Positions 8,621 through 16,249 are shown, numbered from the stretch's first letter. The stretch is DNA of 52,051 bases from an uncultured Mycoplasmatota bacterium (GCA_900543675.1 UQRY01000008.1:1-52051), one strand, 5' to 3'. A program made the numbers and translations. Notes: generated by a model not told the origin, from the letters alone.

Positions 8621-8833
8621 TTATCCTATAAAATTAATCTCTTTTAATCTCAGTAGTTCAACAAGGGCGCCACTTCTACCAACTACACCTAGTTTTTGAA
8701 TGACATTAGAAATATGATTTCGTACTGTTTTTTCGCTAATTTTTAATTCGACCGCAATTTCCTTCGTCGTCTTGTTCAAAAGCAATAAAGAGAAGACTTC
8801 CTGCTCTCTTTTGGTTAGTATCCTCGTATTCAC
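8621..8833 (-). CDS. gerE: Spore coat transcription regulator GerE
   Basis: 70 residues consisting only of a LuxR-type helix-turn-helix. LTKREQEV, TTKEIAVELKISEKTVRNHI and QKLGVVGRSGALVELLR match Bacillus GerE closely (known GerE is 74 residues with TTKEIASELFISEKTVRNHI). There is no receiver domain, which is the GerE hallmark. GerE acts last in the mother-cell cascade, switching sigma-K coat genes on or off. The start is GTG, 7 nt after AAGGAG. It lies between gerM and spoIIIAH on the same strand, with gaps of about 65 and 80 bp, so it may have its own promoter. Confidence 0.93.
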   Translation of the reverse strand: MNTRILTKREQEVFSLLLLNKTTKEIAVELKISEKTVRNHISNVIQKLGVVGRSGALVELLRLKEINFIG

Positions 8834-8913
8834 ACTTTCACTCCTTCTATTTGATACACATAATTACTCATAGTATTTTATGTAATCAGTGACCAAATAG
8901 ATAGTGAATACGC

Positions 8914-9435
8914 CTATTTTTCGAACTTTACGCTAACATAAACTTTTTCTGTGAATTCTTCTTGAACGCTTTTCATAATTTGATTGGCTAAACTACTATC
9001 ATGATCTTTTTTAATGGCGACTACTTTTACTTCGTTGTTGTCTATTTTTACGAAATTATCTAAGGAGAATTGTTCCTTTATTTTTTCTTCTAACTGTTCT
9101 TCTTTGCCTTTGATGTCAGTTAAATACTTAATTTGTTCATAGGCATTGTTTTTTTCTTCGGCGGTCGCCTCTTCGCTAGTTAGCGTTCCTCGTAGATCAG
9201 CCATCATTTCTTCTCGTTCTTCTTCTAATGAAACGCGCATCGCAACTAGGGTTTCGCTTTCAGTAATTGTCACCTCGGCATTACTTTTTTCTTTCTCTAC
9301 TTCACCACTTGTTTTTTCGGTATAATCACTGTTATTGGTTAGTAACAATTCATTAGGCATCGTAATATAGTAAACACTAAGTACTAGAATTAAACTAAAC
9401 AAGGTTAAAAACCATAAACTTTGTTTATTGATCAT
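8914..9435 (-). CDS. spoIIIAH: SpoIIIAH, mother-cell half of the feeding-tube channel
   Basis: 173 residues. The N-terminal membrane helix INKQSLWFLTLFSLILVLSV is almost the same as in Bacillus SpoIIIAH, followed by a charged Glu/Ser-rich stretch and a C-terminal ring-building domain (about 75-173) of the YscJ/FliF type. SpoIIIAH sits in the outer forespore membrane and binds forespore SpoIIQ. In Bacillus it is the last of eight spoIIIA genes that follow efp. Here efp is directly upstream but spoIIIAA-AG are absent from the window. Length is shorter than the roughly 218 residues of Bacillus, the loss being in the linker. Confidence 0.92.
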   Translation of the reverse strand: MINKQSLWFLTLFSLILVLSVYYITMPNELLLTNNSDYTEKTSGEVEKEKSNAEVTITESETLVAMRVSLEEEREEMMADLRGTLTSEEATAEEKNNAYEQIKYLTDIKGKEEQLEEKIKEQFSLDNFVKIDNNEVKVVAIKKDHDSSLANQIMKSVQEEFTEKVYVSVKFEK

Positions 9436-9458
9436 TATTCATTTCTCCTTTTGATATA

Positions 9459-9487
9459 CTCTATGAAGAAATAAAAAAGAATATTCT
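9459..9487 (-). promoter_or_regulatory. Possible sigma-E promoter of spoIIIAH
   Basis: On the minus strand GAATATTC (9487-9480), 13-nt spacer, CATAGAGT (9466-9459). Sigma-E consensus is roughly KMATATTW-14-CATACANT, so the -35 and the CATANNNT core fit. The -35 box is also one arm of the efp terminator hairpin, so the match may be partly accidental. Confidence 0.4.
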
Positions 9488-9505
9488 TTTTAACTGAATA
9501 TTCTA
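9479..9505 (-). terminator. Terminator of the rpmG-efp unit
   Basis: AGAATATTC (9479-9487) and GAATATTCT (9497-9505) form a 9-bp stem; on the minus strand it follows the efp stop and runs into TTTTTT. Confidence 0.75.
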
Positions 9506-9527
9506 ATCCTTACTTTTCATAATTTTT

Positions 9528-10085
9528 TTAAGCTCTTGAAGAATATTTACCATCTTTCGTCGTAACTAAGATTTTTTCTCCTTCGCCAATAAATAATGGA
9601 ACTTTGATAACTAGATCGTTTTCTAGTGTAGCATCTTTCATCGCTCCAGTTGAAGTGTTTCCTTTTACAGCTGGTTCAGAATGCGTTACCGTGTATTCGA
9701 TCTTATCTGGTAAAGTAATACCGATAATTTCTCCTTCGTATGATGTGATACTTACAACCAAGTTTTCTTTTAAGAATTTAGCGTCGTCTCCTAAACTAGA
9801 ACGATCTAATTCAATTTGATCATAGGTTTCCATATTCATAAAATAATAAGTATTCCCCATGGAATATAAGAATTGCATATCACGACGTTCAATACGAGCA
9901 GTTTCTACCTTGATTCCAGAGTTGAATGTTTTTTCGATCGTCGCACCAGTTCTTAAATTTTTTAATGTTGTACGAACGAAAGCAGCTCCTTTACCAGGTT
10001 TTACGTGTTGGAACTCGATTACTTGATAGATATCATTATCTAGTTTAATCGTGATTCCAGTTTTGAAATCATTAACGTTAATCAA
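9528..10085 (-). CDS. efp: Translation elongation factor P
   Basis: 185 residues, standard EF-P length with KOW-like N-domain and two OB folds. The loop that reaches the peptidyl-transferase centre is HVKPGKGAAFVR, with Lys at position 32, the residue modified in many bacteria. C-terminal signatures GITLPDKIEYTVTHSEPAVKG and LVIKVPLFIGEGEKI are typical. It rescues ribosomes stalled on polyproline. The start codon is TTG, 7 nt after an excellent GGAAGGAGG. It is cotranscribed with rpmG and a 54-codon gene upstream, and a hairpin follows its stop. Confidence 0.97.
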   Translation of the reverse strand: MINVNDFKTGITIKLDNDIYQVIEFQHVKPGKGAAFVRTTLKNLRTGATIEKTFNSGIKVETARIERRDMQFLYSMGNTYYFMNMETYDQIELDRSSLGDDAKFLKENLVVSITSYEGEIIGITLPDKIEYTVTHSEPAVKGNTSTGAMKDATLENDLVIKVPLFIGEGEKILVTTKDGKYSSRA

Positions 10086-10100
10086 AACAGTTCCTCCTTC

Positions 10101-10265
10101 CTACTTATGTCTATTTAAATGTTTTACCATTCTTTTGGATGAAGATTTTTTATTTGATCGAAGCATATCATTAGATCTTTTTGGATCAAGTCGATAAGTT
10201 GTTCCTTTGGCTTGATTTTCGATCATTTTTTTATAATCTACCCAAGGTTGAAAATTTTCCAACAT
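10101..10265 (-). CDS. Small basic protein, 54 aa
   Basis: Not recognised. The ATG at 10265 follows AGAGGTG and lies 18 bp after the rpmG stop; the TAG at 10103-10101 is 15 bp before the efp start, so it fits neatly in an operon. The product begins MLENFQPWVDYKKMIENQAK and ends in a strongly basic tail rich in Lys, Arg, Ser and His, suggesting nucleic-acid or ribosome contact. It has a good ribosome binding site and no overlapping alternative, so it is likely real. It could be a small ribosome-associated or spore protein; neither can be shown from sequence. Confidence 0.65.
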   Translation of the reverse strand: MLENFQPWVDYKKMIENQAKGTTYRLDPKRSNDMLRSNKKSSSKRMVKHLNRHK

Positions 10266-10283
10266 ATAAGTACACCTCTACCT

Positions 10284-10448
10284 TTATTTTTTCTCTTTGT
10301 GTGTAGTGTGTTTACGACAATGTGCACAATATTTTTTGATTTCTAAACGGTCTGGTGTATTCTTAACATTTTTACTAATTCTATAATTTTCGTGATTGCA
10401 CTCTGTACAAACTAAAGTTTTGTTTTGTCTATTACCAACTTTTGCCAT
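10284..10448 (-). CDS. rpmG: 50S ribosomal protein L33
   Basis: 54 residues. The two zinc-binding CxxC knuckles are CTEC (14-17) and CAHC (41-44), and NYRISKNVKNTPDRLEIKKY is diagnostic of L33. The cysteine-containing form is zinc-dependent; genomes often carry a second, cysteine-free copy, which is not in this window. The ATG follows GGAGGGAAGGAA. A sigma-A promoter lies 27-56 bp upstream, so rpmG heads the rpmG-small gene-efp unit. Confidence 0.95.
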   Translation of the reverse strand: MAKVGNRQNKTLVCTECNHENYRISKNVKNTPDRLEIKKYCAHCRKHTTHKEKK

Positions 10449-10475
10449 TTCCTTCCCTCCTTGTTTCCTATATGT

Positions 10476-10504
10476 ATTCTATCAGAAAAGGAAAGAAAAA
10501 GCAA
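10476..10504 (-). promoter_or_regulatory. Sigma-A promoter of the rpmG-efp unit
   Basis: On the minus strand TTGCTT (10504-10499), 17-nt spacer, TAGAAT (10481-10476), then a short leader with AAGGAGGGAAGGAA before the rpmG ATG. Confidence 0.75.
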
Positions 10505-10574
10505 AACTTTTCGAACATCTTTTGTGAAAAGGTGGAAAATATTTCTATTAATGGAAAAGAAATCGTATAAATAT

Positions 10575-10603
10575 TTGACATATCTTAGTGGTCAAAGTAT
10601 AGT
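10575..10603 (+). promoter_or_regulatory. Near-consensus promoter pointing antisense into the PBP gene
   Basis: TTGACA (10575-10580), 17-nt spacer, TATAGT (10598-10603) on the plus strand. It differs from consensus by one base. Transcription would start near 10610 and run into the 3' end of the oppositely oriented PBP gene. No plus-strand gene with a credible start follows. Confidence 0.5.
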
Positions 10604-10630
10604 TTTTGTCTTTAAAACGGAAAGGAATAA

Positions 10631-12658
10631 TTAAAGTTCACCATAAAAATAATAATTAGAAATATAACGAGCGATTCGACGATTGACATAACTGTGAAAA
10701 CTGATTCCTGTAGATGGATCTTCCACGTCAGGTGAGGTAACTGTGATACTCATGACAGGATCATCAAAAGGAGCATAGCCAACAAAAGCATTAGATACAG
10801 TAGCAGTATCGATTTTTCCATCATTATCTGTATCCATAAAGCTCTCACTTGTTCCTGTTTTTCCGGCTGGATCAGGGGCTTTACCCATAACATTTTTACC
10901 GAGACCGATCGTCATTACGGCGCGGAATCCTTCTTGGATGCGATCCAGATAGATTTCTTGAGTATCGACAGCATTTAAAATAATTGGCTCTATCTCATAA
11001 GCGAGTTTGCCTAATTCTTCACCGTCAGTTGGCTCGTATACCGCTTTTAACAGATGAGGTTGAAGTCTTTTACCATCAGAAGCAATCGTTGTAATATATT
11101 GAGATAATTGAATAGGCGTATAAGTATCATATTGGCCAATCGCATAATTGAGTAAAAATTCTGGTTTGACGCTTTTTCCGATATATCCTAAACTTTCGAC
11201 GGGTAAATCAATGCCTGTTTTTACGCCTAGGCCAAAATCAGAAAAGGTCTTACGATAGATTTGAAAGGCTGTAGGATCGATAATTAAAGGTTCGTTATAC
11301 CGATAATTTCCCTTCCCTACTCGCATGGCGATTTTAAACTGGTAGACATTAGAGGATTCGGCAAGTGCGATGATATCATTTAAAGAACCAACCCGGTGAG
11401 AAGAACATTTAGCCGGGATTGATTTAATTTTGATGCATTCATCGGTCATCACTTCACCAATCTGTAGTACTCCGGTGTTGTAACCAACCAACATCGATGC
11501 TCCTTTTACGACACTACCTGGTGCCATCGGATCAGTAAGAGCATAAGGAGAAATATCGACTCCTTTATAACTATTTCCTTCTTTTACTAGTTGTCTTCCT
11601 GATAGAGCGAGTACTTCTCCTGTTTGTGGTTGTTGAATAATCGCATAAGTCTTGGAAAGATAACGAGTATTTGCTTCACCCTTAGCACGAATTAATTCAC
11701 GATCAATCAACTTGTCTACTGCTTGTTGTAGCTCTATATCGATAGTCAAAACAATATCATTTCCTCGGATAGCGTCGCTAACTTTTTCTAGTTGATGATC
11801 GTTAATCTTACGGTATGTTGCTTTCGTTCCTTTTAATAGATACTCATATTGTTTTTCTAAATTACTCACTCCTACTACATCATTCAAGGCATATCCGGAA
11901 GCTAAATAAGCATCTTTATCTTCTTTAGGAACTGAGTTAATACTACCTAAGATACTGCGCAACGTATCGCCATAAAGATATTCTCTTTCCCAAGTAATCT
12001 TCGTATTAAATCCTGATAAGTATTCGCTGTTTTCTGAAAAATAAGAATATTCTTGATCAGTTACTCCCTCGTCTTTGATGATTTTTTGTTCGTATGAATA
12101 GCCTCTATTCATCAAATAATATAAGTAAGCAGCTTGTTTATCTTCTTCTTGATAAACGGCTAAATCTTCATCCGTTATTCGATCTATTTTCAAGTTTTCG
12201 ATATCACTACTATTCAATTCTCTTCTTTTTAACTTTTCGTACTCTTCAGCAGTAATCCTAGAGGAAGCAATGTCTTTGTTTTGGGCTAACCAAAATTCTT
12301 TTAGATTGCGAGTTGTTAGTTTCTCATAAGGTAAAGAGACTTTTTTAATGATTTGGTAAGCTAGTTCAATTTCTTCTTCAGCACTGATATCCTCCTCTTT
12401 TTGATAATAAATTACCGGAACGGAAACATTGTCTACCAAAAGTTTATAATTACGATCATAGATTCTTCCTCGGGGCGCACTTTCTCCTTCGATGATGATC
12501 TCTGTTAAAGAAGCTAACTTTTCTTCATAAAAACTACGTTTAAAATAGATGGTTCTCGTTAGTGTAAAAGCCAAGATGAGAAATAAAACCACTACGAAAA
12601 TTTCTGTCCAGAGAATTCTTTGATCGATGATTTTGTTTTTTTTCATTTTCTTCACCAT
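10631..12658 (-). CDS. pbpA: Class B penicillin-binding protein, PBP2a/PbpA-PbpH type transpeptidase
   Basis: 675 residues. A membrane helix (about 17-34) is followed by the dimerisation region with APRGRIYDRN (61-70) and the transpeptidase domain. Active-site motifs are SVVK (382-385), SSN (435-437) and KTG (600-602). PGSVVKGASMLVGYNTGV is characteristic of the elongation PBPs PbpA/PbpH of Bacillus rather than of FtsI. It cross-links peptidoglycan during side-wall growth. The first ATG has no clear ribosome binding site; an ATG five codons in, after GGTGAAG, is an alternative. It is divergent from a YqfT-like gene across 46-55 bp. Confidence 0.9.
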   Translation of the reverse strand: MVKKMKKNKIIDQRILWTEIFVVVLFLILAFTLTRTIYFKRSFYEEKLASLTEIIIEGESAPRGRIYDRNYKLLVDNVSVPVIYYQKEEDISAEEEIELAYQIIKKVSLPYEKLTTRNLKEFWLAQNKDIASSRITAEEYEKLKRRELNSSDIENLKIDRITDEDLAVYQEEDKQAAYLYYLMNRGYSYEQKIIKDEGVTDQEYSYFSENSEYLSGFNTKITWEREYLYGDTLRSILGSINSVPKEDKDAYLASGYALNDVVGVSNLEKQYEYLLKGTKATYRKINDHQLEKVSDAIRGNDIVLTIDIELQQAVDKLIDRELIRAKGEANTRYLSKTYAIIQQPQTGEVLALSGRQLVKEGNSYKGVDISPYALTDPMAPGSVVKGASMLVGYNTGVLQIGEVMTDECIKIKSIPAKCSSHRVGSLNDIIALAESSNVYQFKIAMRVGKGNYRYNEPLIIDPTAFQIYRKTFSDFGLGVKTGIDLPVESLGYIGKSVKPEFLLNYAIGQYDTYTPIQLSQYITTIASDGKRLQPHLLKAVYEPTDGEELGKLAYEIEPIILNAVDTQEIYLDRIQEGFRAVMTIGLGKNVMGKAPDPAGKTGTSESFMDTDNDGKIDTATVSNAFVGYAPFDDPVMSITVTSPDVEDPSTGISFHSYVNRRIARYISNYYFYGEL

Positions 12659-12713
12659 TTATAGTTTGTGTCTATTTAAAGAAAATTTACATAAAATTTA
12701 TTAGGTGAAGAAA

Positions 12714-12968
12714 ATGTATAAAGCCATTATTAAACAGTGGATACCCAAAATCAGTAAGCAAGATTTAAGCAGCTTCTTACAAAATAATCATATTACTGCC
12801 TCATCTCAAGAAATCGATATTCTTTATCTTTATTTAAAAACAAGATGGGAAGAAGTCTATGACGGAAAACCAGCAGTTTTTCAAGAACTACAAGAAAAAT
12901 TAAGTCCAGCACTTTATCTTGACCTATATCGCTTATATCAAGAGATGAAGAAAAAATTTAATATTTAA
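12714..12968 (+). CDS. YqfT-like DUF2624 protein
   Basis: 84 residues from the ATG at 12714, which lies 5 nt after AGGTGA; an in-frame GTG at 12705 overlaps that site and is less likely. All-helical, charged, no membrane segment. Length, helical pattern and position fit DUF2624 (Bacillus YqfT), which is next to the endonuclease IV gene in Bacillus just as here. Sequence similarity alone would be too weak; the call leans on gene order. Function of the family is unknown. Confidence 0.55.
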   Translation: MYKAIIKQWIPKISKQDLSSFLQNNHITASSQEIDILYLYLKTRWEEVYDGKPAVFQELQEKLSPALYLDLYRLYQEMKKKFNI

Positions 12969-12970
12969 AA

Positions 12971-12995
12971 AAGACACCTAGAGATTAGGTGTCTT
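12971..12995. terminator. Bidirectional terminator between the YqfT-like gene and nfo
   Basis: AAGACACCTA (12971-12980) and TAGGTGTCTT (12986-12995) form a perfect 10-bp stem with loop GAGAT. It overlaps the nfo stop codon on the other strand. Confidence 0.85.
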
Positions 12996-13878
12996 CTTGG
13001 TTTATTTTTCTAATTTTATCTAATAATTCAGGATCAAATTTTCTTTCTTTAATCATCTCAATTTCTTCCCGGTAAGGCGGAAACTCTCTATCGACATAAG
13101 GTGTTTCTAAAATCTTAGGAATATTTTCTAGTTGTGGATGATAAATGATATGTAATAAATGCTCAAATGGAATGGTTCCAAAGCCAATATTTTCGTGACG
13201 GTCTTTGTGCGCACCTATTGAGTTTTTACTGTCATTTATATGGATACAGCCAATTTTGTCTATGCCAATTACTTGATCAAATTCTGCAAGGACTTGGTCA
13301 AACTCATCCATTTTGTATCCCGCATCGTTTAAATGACAAGTATCTAAGCATACTCCGAGCCGTTCATTATCTTTAACGCCATCTAGTATTGTTTTTAGTT
13401 CTTGAAAGTTTTTTCCTAACTCGCTACCTTTTCCGGCCATACTTTCTAGAAGAATTTTCACTTGACTATGATCGTTTAAAAACACGGTATTTAAGCCATC
13501 TATAATATTTTGTAAGCCTTGTTCTACTCCTTGTCCTACGTGACTTCCAGGATGAAGTACCAGATAGGATATGCCTAATTGACTACAACGATTCAATTCT
13601 TCAGTGAGAAAGCGAATGCCAAAATCTAAGTTATCTCTATTCGCTAAATTGATGATGTAGGGCGCATGGACAATTACTTTATTTGGATCGATATGATGTT
13701 GTCGCATTAACTGATGAGCTTCTTCAGTTTTTTCTTTGGATATTTTCGACCGATTAGTATTTTGAGGAGCTCCGGTATAGAACATAAAGGTATTGGCTCC
13801 ATAAGAAATAGCTTCTTCGGTTGATTTCACTAATTGTTTATCTTTGTCAAAAGAAACATGACATCCAATGAGTAACAA
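12985..13878 (-). CDS. nfo: Endonuclease IV (AP endonuclease)
   Basis: 297 residues, the family length. Cleaves 5' to abasic sites in base-excision repair; Bacillus Nfo protects spore DNA during outgrowth. Zinc-ligand motifs of the TIM barrel are visible: GCHVSF (5-10), VIVHAPYIINLA, YLVLHPGSHVGQG, ILLESMAGKG, GVCLDTCHLNDAGY, CIHINDSKN and KDRHENIGFG. The start is TTG, 10 nt after AGGAG, with an in-frame stop just upstream. It lies 13 bp after a prepilin-like gene and may share its transcript. Confidence 0.96.
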   Translation of the reverse strand: MLLIGCHVSFDKDKQLVKSTEEAISYGANTFMFYTGAPQNTNRSKISKEKTEEAHQLMRQHHIDPNKVIVHAPYIINLANRDNLDFGIRFLTEELNRCSQLGISYLVLHPGSHVGQGVEQGLQNIIDGLNTVFLNDHSQVKILLESMAGKGSELGKNFQELKTILDGVKDNERLGVCLDTCHLNDAGYKMDEFDQVLAEFDQVIGIDKIGCIHINDSKNSIGAHKDRHENIGFGTIPFEHLLHIIYHPQLENIPKILETPYVDREFPPYREEIEMIKERKFDPELLDKIRKINQEDT

Positions 13879-13891
13879 ACTACTTCAACTC

Positions 13892-14491
13892 CTATCCACC
13901 ACAGCGGCTACCACTATAAATAGTGACATTCCAGTCTTCATAGTCCCCTGATTCTTGAATGCTTTGAACAGCTTCTAATCCTTTAATCGTGGCAAGAGTT
14001 GCTTGACTACCATCTCTAGCTCCACATAAAGACTGAACCGTGACTTCCATTTTGTTTTTGGCATTTTTAATGATATCTTCACGTCCAAAATTACCTTCTT
14101 CTTCCATTGGTAATGCGTATCCATCTTGATCTTGTGAAGTAATGTAATAAGTATAGTGTGGATCTTCTCCTGTTCCTGAATTAATTACGGCTACATAACT
14201 CTTACTATCTACCCATTCACTTCCAAATGGCGATGTAGTCGTTCCTTTTTCTAATGGTATTGCATCAAAAGAAAGAATGGTTACCTCATTTTTATCTAAT
14301 GGAGCCTTCACTTGTTCAGAAAGAATAAGATTTCGCGCTGCGGCAAGATATTCTTGCATCACTACTACATACGATTCTTTTTTAGAACTTACAATATAGT
14401 TAGATACCGCAGGTACCGCTATAGTAAGAAGTACAGCTAGTATAACAATTACTGCCAATAATTCCACTAAAGTAAAGGCATTTTTTTTCAT
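13892..14491 (-). CDS. Type IV prepilin-like protein (pilin 1)
   Basis: 199 residues. The class III leader is very short (MKKNA before FTLVELLAVIVILAV), with the conserved Glu at +5 after the cleavage point; the residue before F is Ala rather than the usual Gly. The hydrophobic helix is followed by a globular domain with GSEWVDSKSYVAVINSG and CG...RCGG cysteines near the C-terminus (LCGARDG and SRCGG). Shares the motif of the two neighbours (SYVVIVN) but is clearly diverged. No prepilin peptidase, ATPase or platform gene is in the window, so assembly genes lie elsewhere. Probably a pilin or pseudopilin subunit at the cell surface. Confidence 0.85.
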   Translation of the reverse strand: MKKNAFTLVELLAVIVILAVLLTIAVPAVSNYIVSSKKESYVVVMQEYLAAARNLILSEQVKAPLDKNEVTILSFDAIPLEKGTTTSPFGSEWVDSKSYVAVINSGTGEDPHYTYYITSQDQDGYALPMEEEGNFGREDIIKNAKNKMEVTVQSLCGARDGSQATLATIKGLEAVQSIQESGDYEDWNVTIYSGSRCGG

Positions 14492-14551
14492 TTTTATCTC
14501 CCCTATTCCTACCTTTAACTATAGCATAAACCGGATAAAAAAGGAAGAAAA

Positions 14552-14572
14552 AAACTACCGATTTGGTAGTTT
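14552..14572 (-). terminator. Terminator of pilin 2
   Basis: AAACTACC (14552-14559) and GGTAGTTT (14565-14572) with loop GATTT; on the minus strand the stem runs into a T-run. Confidence 0.75.
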
Positions 14573-14580
14573 AATTTATT

Positions 14581-15186
14581 TTAGTTGTATACTTCATCAA
14601 CTGTGATTGTTCCGCCAGATGTTGCAATTTCGATGAATGAAGCTTCACCACTTGCTGCTGTTCCTTTTTTCATCGTATTAGCTCCTTTTGTTGGAAGAGC
14701 TAATCCTGAACTTACTCTGACTACGTTACCATTTCCTAATTCGTCAGCGTTAACAATACGGGCTACAGTTCCAGAAGATGCTGCTTCACCAATAGCGTAT
14801 TTACCATCATATGCAGCTACATAGTAAACATATTTTGGATTTTCATTTGAACTTCCTTCGTTTACGATGACTACGTAAGAATTTGCTGTCGTCCATTCAT
14901 TTCCGTATGAACTAGTAGCTCCACCTTTTTCAAGTAAATCTTTTAACTCATCGAATCCGATAACAGTTGCATGATTCATGTCTGATGGGAAATCGAAAGT
15001 TTCACTGATTGAAGCATTTCTTGCCGCATCGACATACATCTTAACGGTATCGATATATCCACTCTTTTTAGAGGTATTGATATAGTTACTTACTGCAGGT
15101 ACTGCGATTGCTAATAATACAGCCAAGATAACGATAACCGCCAATAACTCGATTAAGGTAAAACCTTTCTTATTTAATTTTTTCAT
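14581..15186 (-). CDS. Type IV prepilin-like protein (pilin 2)
   Basis: 201 residues. Leader MKKLNKKG is cut before FTLIELLAVIVILAV, with Glu at +5, followed by an alpha-1 helix and a domain with SSYGNEWTTANSYVVIVNEG. Residues up to about 128 are the same as in pilin 3, and part of the DNA is an exact copy (14806-15117); the C-terminal 70 residues differ, except for the island NADELGNGNVVRVS. No cysteines. It is a single-gene unit with its own promoter and terminator. The constant part probably builds the filament core, the variable C-terminus the exposed face. Confidence 0.88.
   Translation of the reverse strand: MKKLNKKGFTLIELLAVIVILAVLLAIAVPAVSNYINTSKKSGYIDTVKMYVDAARNASISETFDFPSDMNHATVIGFDELKDLLEKGGATSSYGNEWTTANSYVVIVNEGSSNENPKYVYYVAAYDGKYAIGEAASSGTVARIVNADELGNGNVVRVSSGLALPTKGANTMKKGTAASGEASFIEIATSGGTITVDEVYN
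14806..15117. repeat. Direct repeat copy A, 312 bp, within pilin 2
   Basis: Matches 15684-15995 base for base as far as I can compare by eye. Both flanks diverge, including silent codon changes in the leader and helix region. It lies 878 bp from copy B in the same orientation. Confidence 0.85.
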
Positions 15187-15224
15187 TTTTAAATTCTCTC
15201 CTCTCCTATTTTGTTTACGTTATC

Positions 15225-15254
15225 ATCATAGCATAATGTAAAATGTGCCGTCAA
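15225..15254 (-). promoter_or_regulatory. Sigma-A promoter of pilin 2
   Basis: Minus strand TTGACG (15254-15249), 18-nt spacer, TATGAT (15230-15225), then a leader with AGGAGAGGAGAG. Boxes and leader match those of pilin 3; the spacer sequences do not. Confidence 0.75.
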
Positions 15255-15427
15255 TATTATTTATTTATATTTTTATTATTTACATTTTTAGTGTAAATAT
15301 CTAAACATGTCATAAAGTCGTGTTTTTTTCTTTTTTTGTCCAAATACGATCATATTTTCTTTTATTTTATCCAAAAACAAGTTTTTTTCTTTTTTAGATC
15401 GCCCTTTTTTATTTTAAGCAAAGAAAA

Positions 15428-15454
15428 ACTATTGACACAAAAAATGTCAATAGT
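15428..15454 (-). terminator. Terminator of pilin 3
   Basis: ACTATTGACA (15428-15437) and TGTCAATAGT (15445-15454), perfect 10-bp stem, followed on the minus strand by TTTTTC. Confidence 0.85.
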
Positions 15455-15470
15455 CCAAATTATCTTATTT

Positions 15471-16064
15471 CTAGTAAACCTCGTCGATTATAATTGTACC
15501 ACTACCATCAACAGCGATGTATGATGCTTCACCACTTGGTGTATTTTTCTCGAACTTATCAGTTTTAGATGGTGTATTTAAACCTGCTGATACTCTGACT
15601 ACGTTACCGTTTCCTAATTCGTCAGCATTAACAATACGAGCTTTACTTGAACCACCTGAAACTTCACCGATAGCATATTTACTATCATATGCAGCTACAT
15701 AGTAAACATATTTTGGATTTTCATTTGAACTTCCTTCGTTTACGATGACTACGTAAGAATTTGCTGTCGTCCATTCATTTCCGTATGAACTAGTAGCTCC
15801 ACCTTTTTCAAGTAAATCTTTTAACTCATCGAATCCGATAACAGTTGCATGATTCATGTCTGATGGGAAATCGAAAGTTTCACTGATTGAAGCATTTCTT
15901 GCCGCATCGACATACATCTTAACGGTATCGATATATCCACTCTTTTTAGAGGTATTGATATAGTTACTTACTGCAGGTACTGCGATTGCTAATAACACTG
16001 CTAAGATTACGATAACCGCCAATAACTCGATTAAGGTAAAACCTTTCTTGTTCAATTTTTTCAT
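15471..16064 (-). CDS. Type IV prepilin-like protein (pilin 3)
   Basis: 197 residues, paralogue of pilin 2 with the same leader, helix and N-terminal two thirds. The C-terminal part diverges (YAIGEVSGGSSKARIVN against YAIGEAASSGTVARIVN in pilin 2) but ends on the same DEVY. Both genes have their own promoter and terminator, so they look like independently expressed variants rather than subunits of one operon. No cysteines. The leader region has silent differences from pilin 2 while the middle is identical, which points to conversion rather than simple recent duplication. Confidence 0.88.
   Translation of the reverse strand: MKKLNKKGFTLIELLAVIVILAVLLAIAVPAVSNYINTSKKSGYIDTVKMYVDAARNASISETFDFPSDMNHATVIGFDELKDLLEKGGATSSYGNEWTTANSYVVIVNEGSSNENPKYVYYVAAYDSKYAIGEVSGGSSKARIVNADELGNGNVVRVSAGLNTPSKTDKFEKNTPSGEASYIAVDGSGTIIIDEVY
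15684..15995. repeat. Direct repeat copy B, 312 bp, within pilin 3
   Basis: Partner of 14806-15117, same orientation. Covers roughly codons 24-127 of the pilin gene. Confidence 0.85.
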
Positions 16065-16102
16065 TTCAACATTCTCTCCTCTCCTATTTTGTTTACATTA
16101 AC

Positions 16103-16131
16103 ATCATAGCACATTCGATTTTTTTCGTCAA
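16103..16131 (-). promoter_or_regulatory. Sigma-A promoter of pilin 3
   Basis: Minus strand TTGACG (16131-16126), 17-nt spacer, TATGAT (16108-16103). Confidence 0.75.
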
Positions 16132-16169
16132 TAAACTTTAGCTTCATTCTTTAAAAATAGTGAGGAACA

Positions 16170-16222
16170 AAAATGAGTATTGCTTCATATTTATATTTAT
16201 TATTTATGCTGATACTCATTTT
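16170..16222 (-). terminator. Long-loop inverted repeat after the paralogue pair
   Basis: AAAATGAGTAT (16170-16180) and ATACTCATTTT (16212-16222) make an 11-bp perfect stem around a 31-nt AT-rich loop. It follows the stop of the gene at 16250 on the minus strand and may be its terminator. Confidence 0.45.
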
Positions 16223-16249
16223 ACTACTTTTTGTTTTTCTTAGCTTTTA

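Noticed and set aside
9480..9504. Twin GAATATTC sites as operators of spoIIIAH
   Set aside because: They are the two arms of the efp terminator hairpin, which explains the symmetry better.
10425..10634. Plus-strand open frame of 69 codons over the rpmG promoter region
   Set aside because: It overlaps the start of rpmG and its promoter, and its start has no ribosome binding site. The strong plus-strand promoter lies inside it, not before it.
14806..15995. Large direct repeat taken as an insertion sequence
   Set aside because: No transposase, terminal inverted repeats or target duplications; the repeat is coding sequence of two pilin genes.
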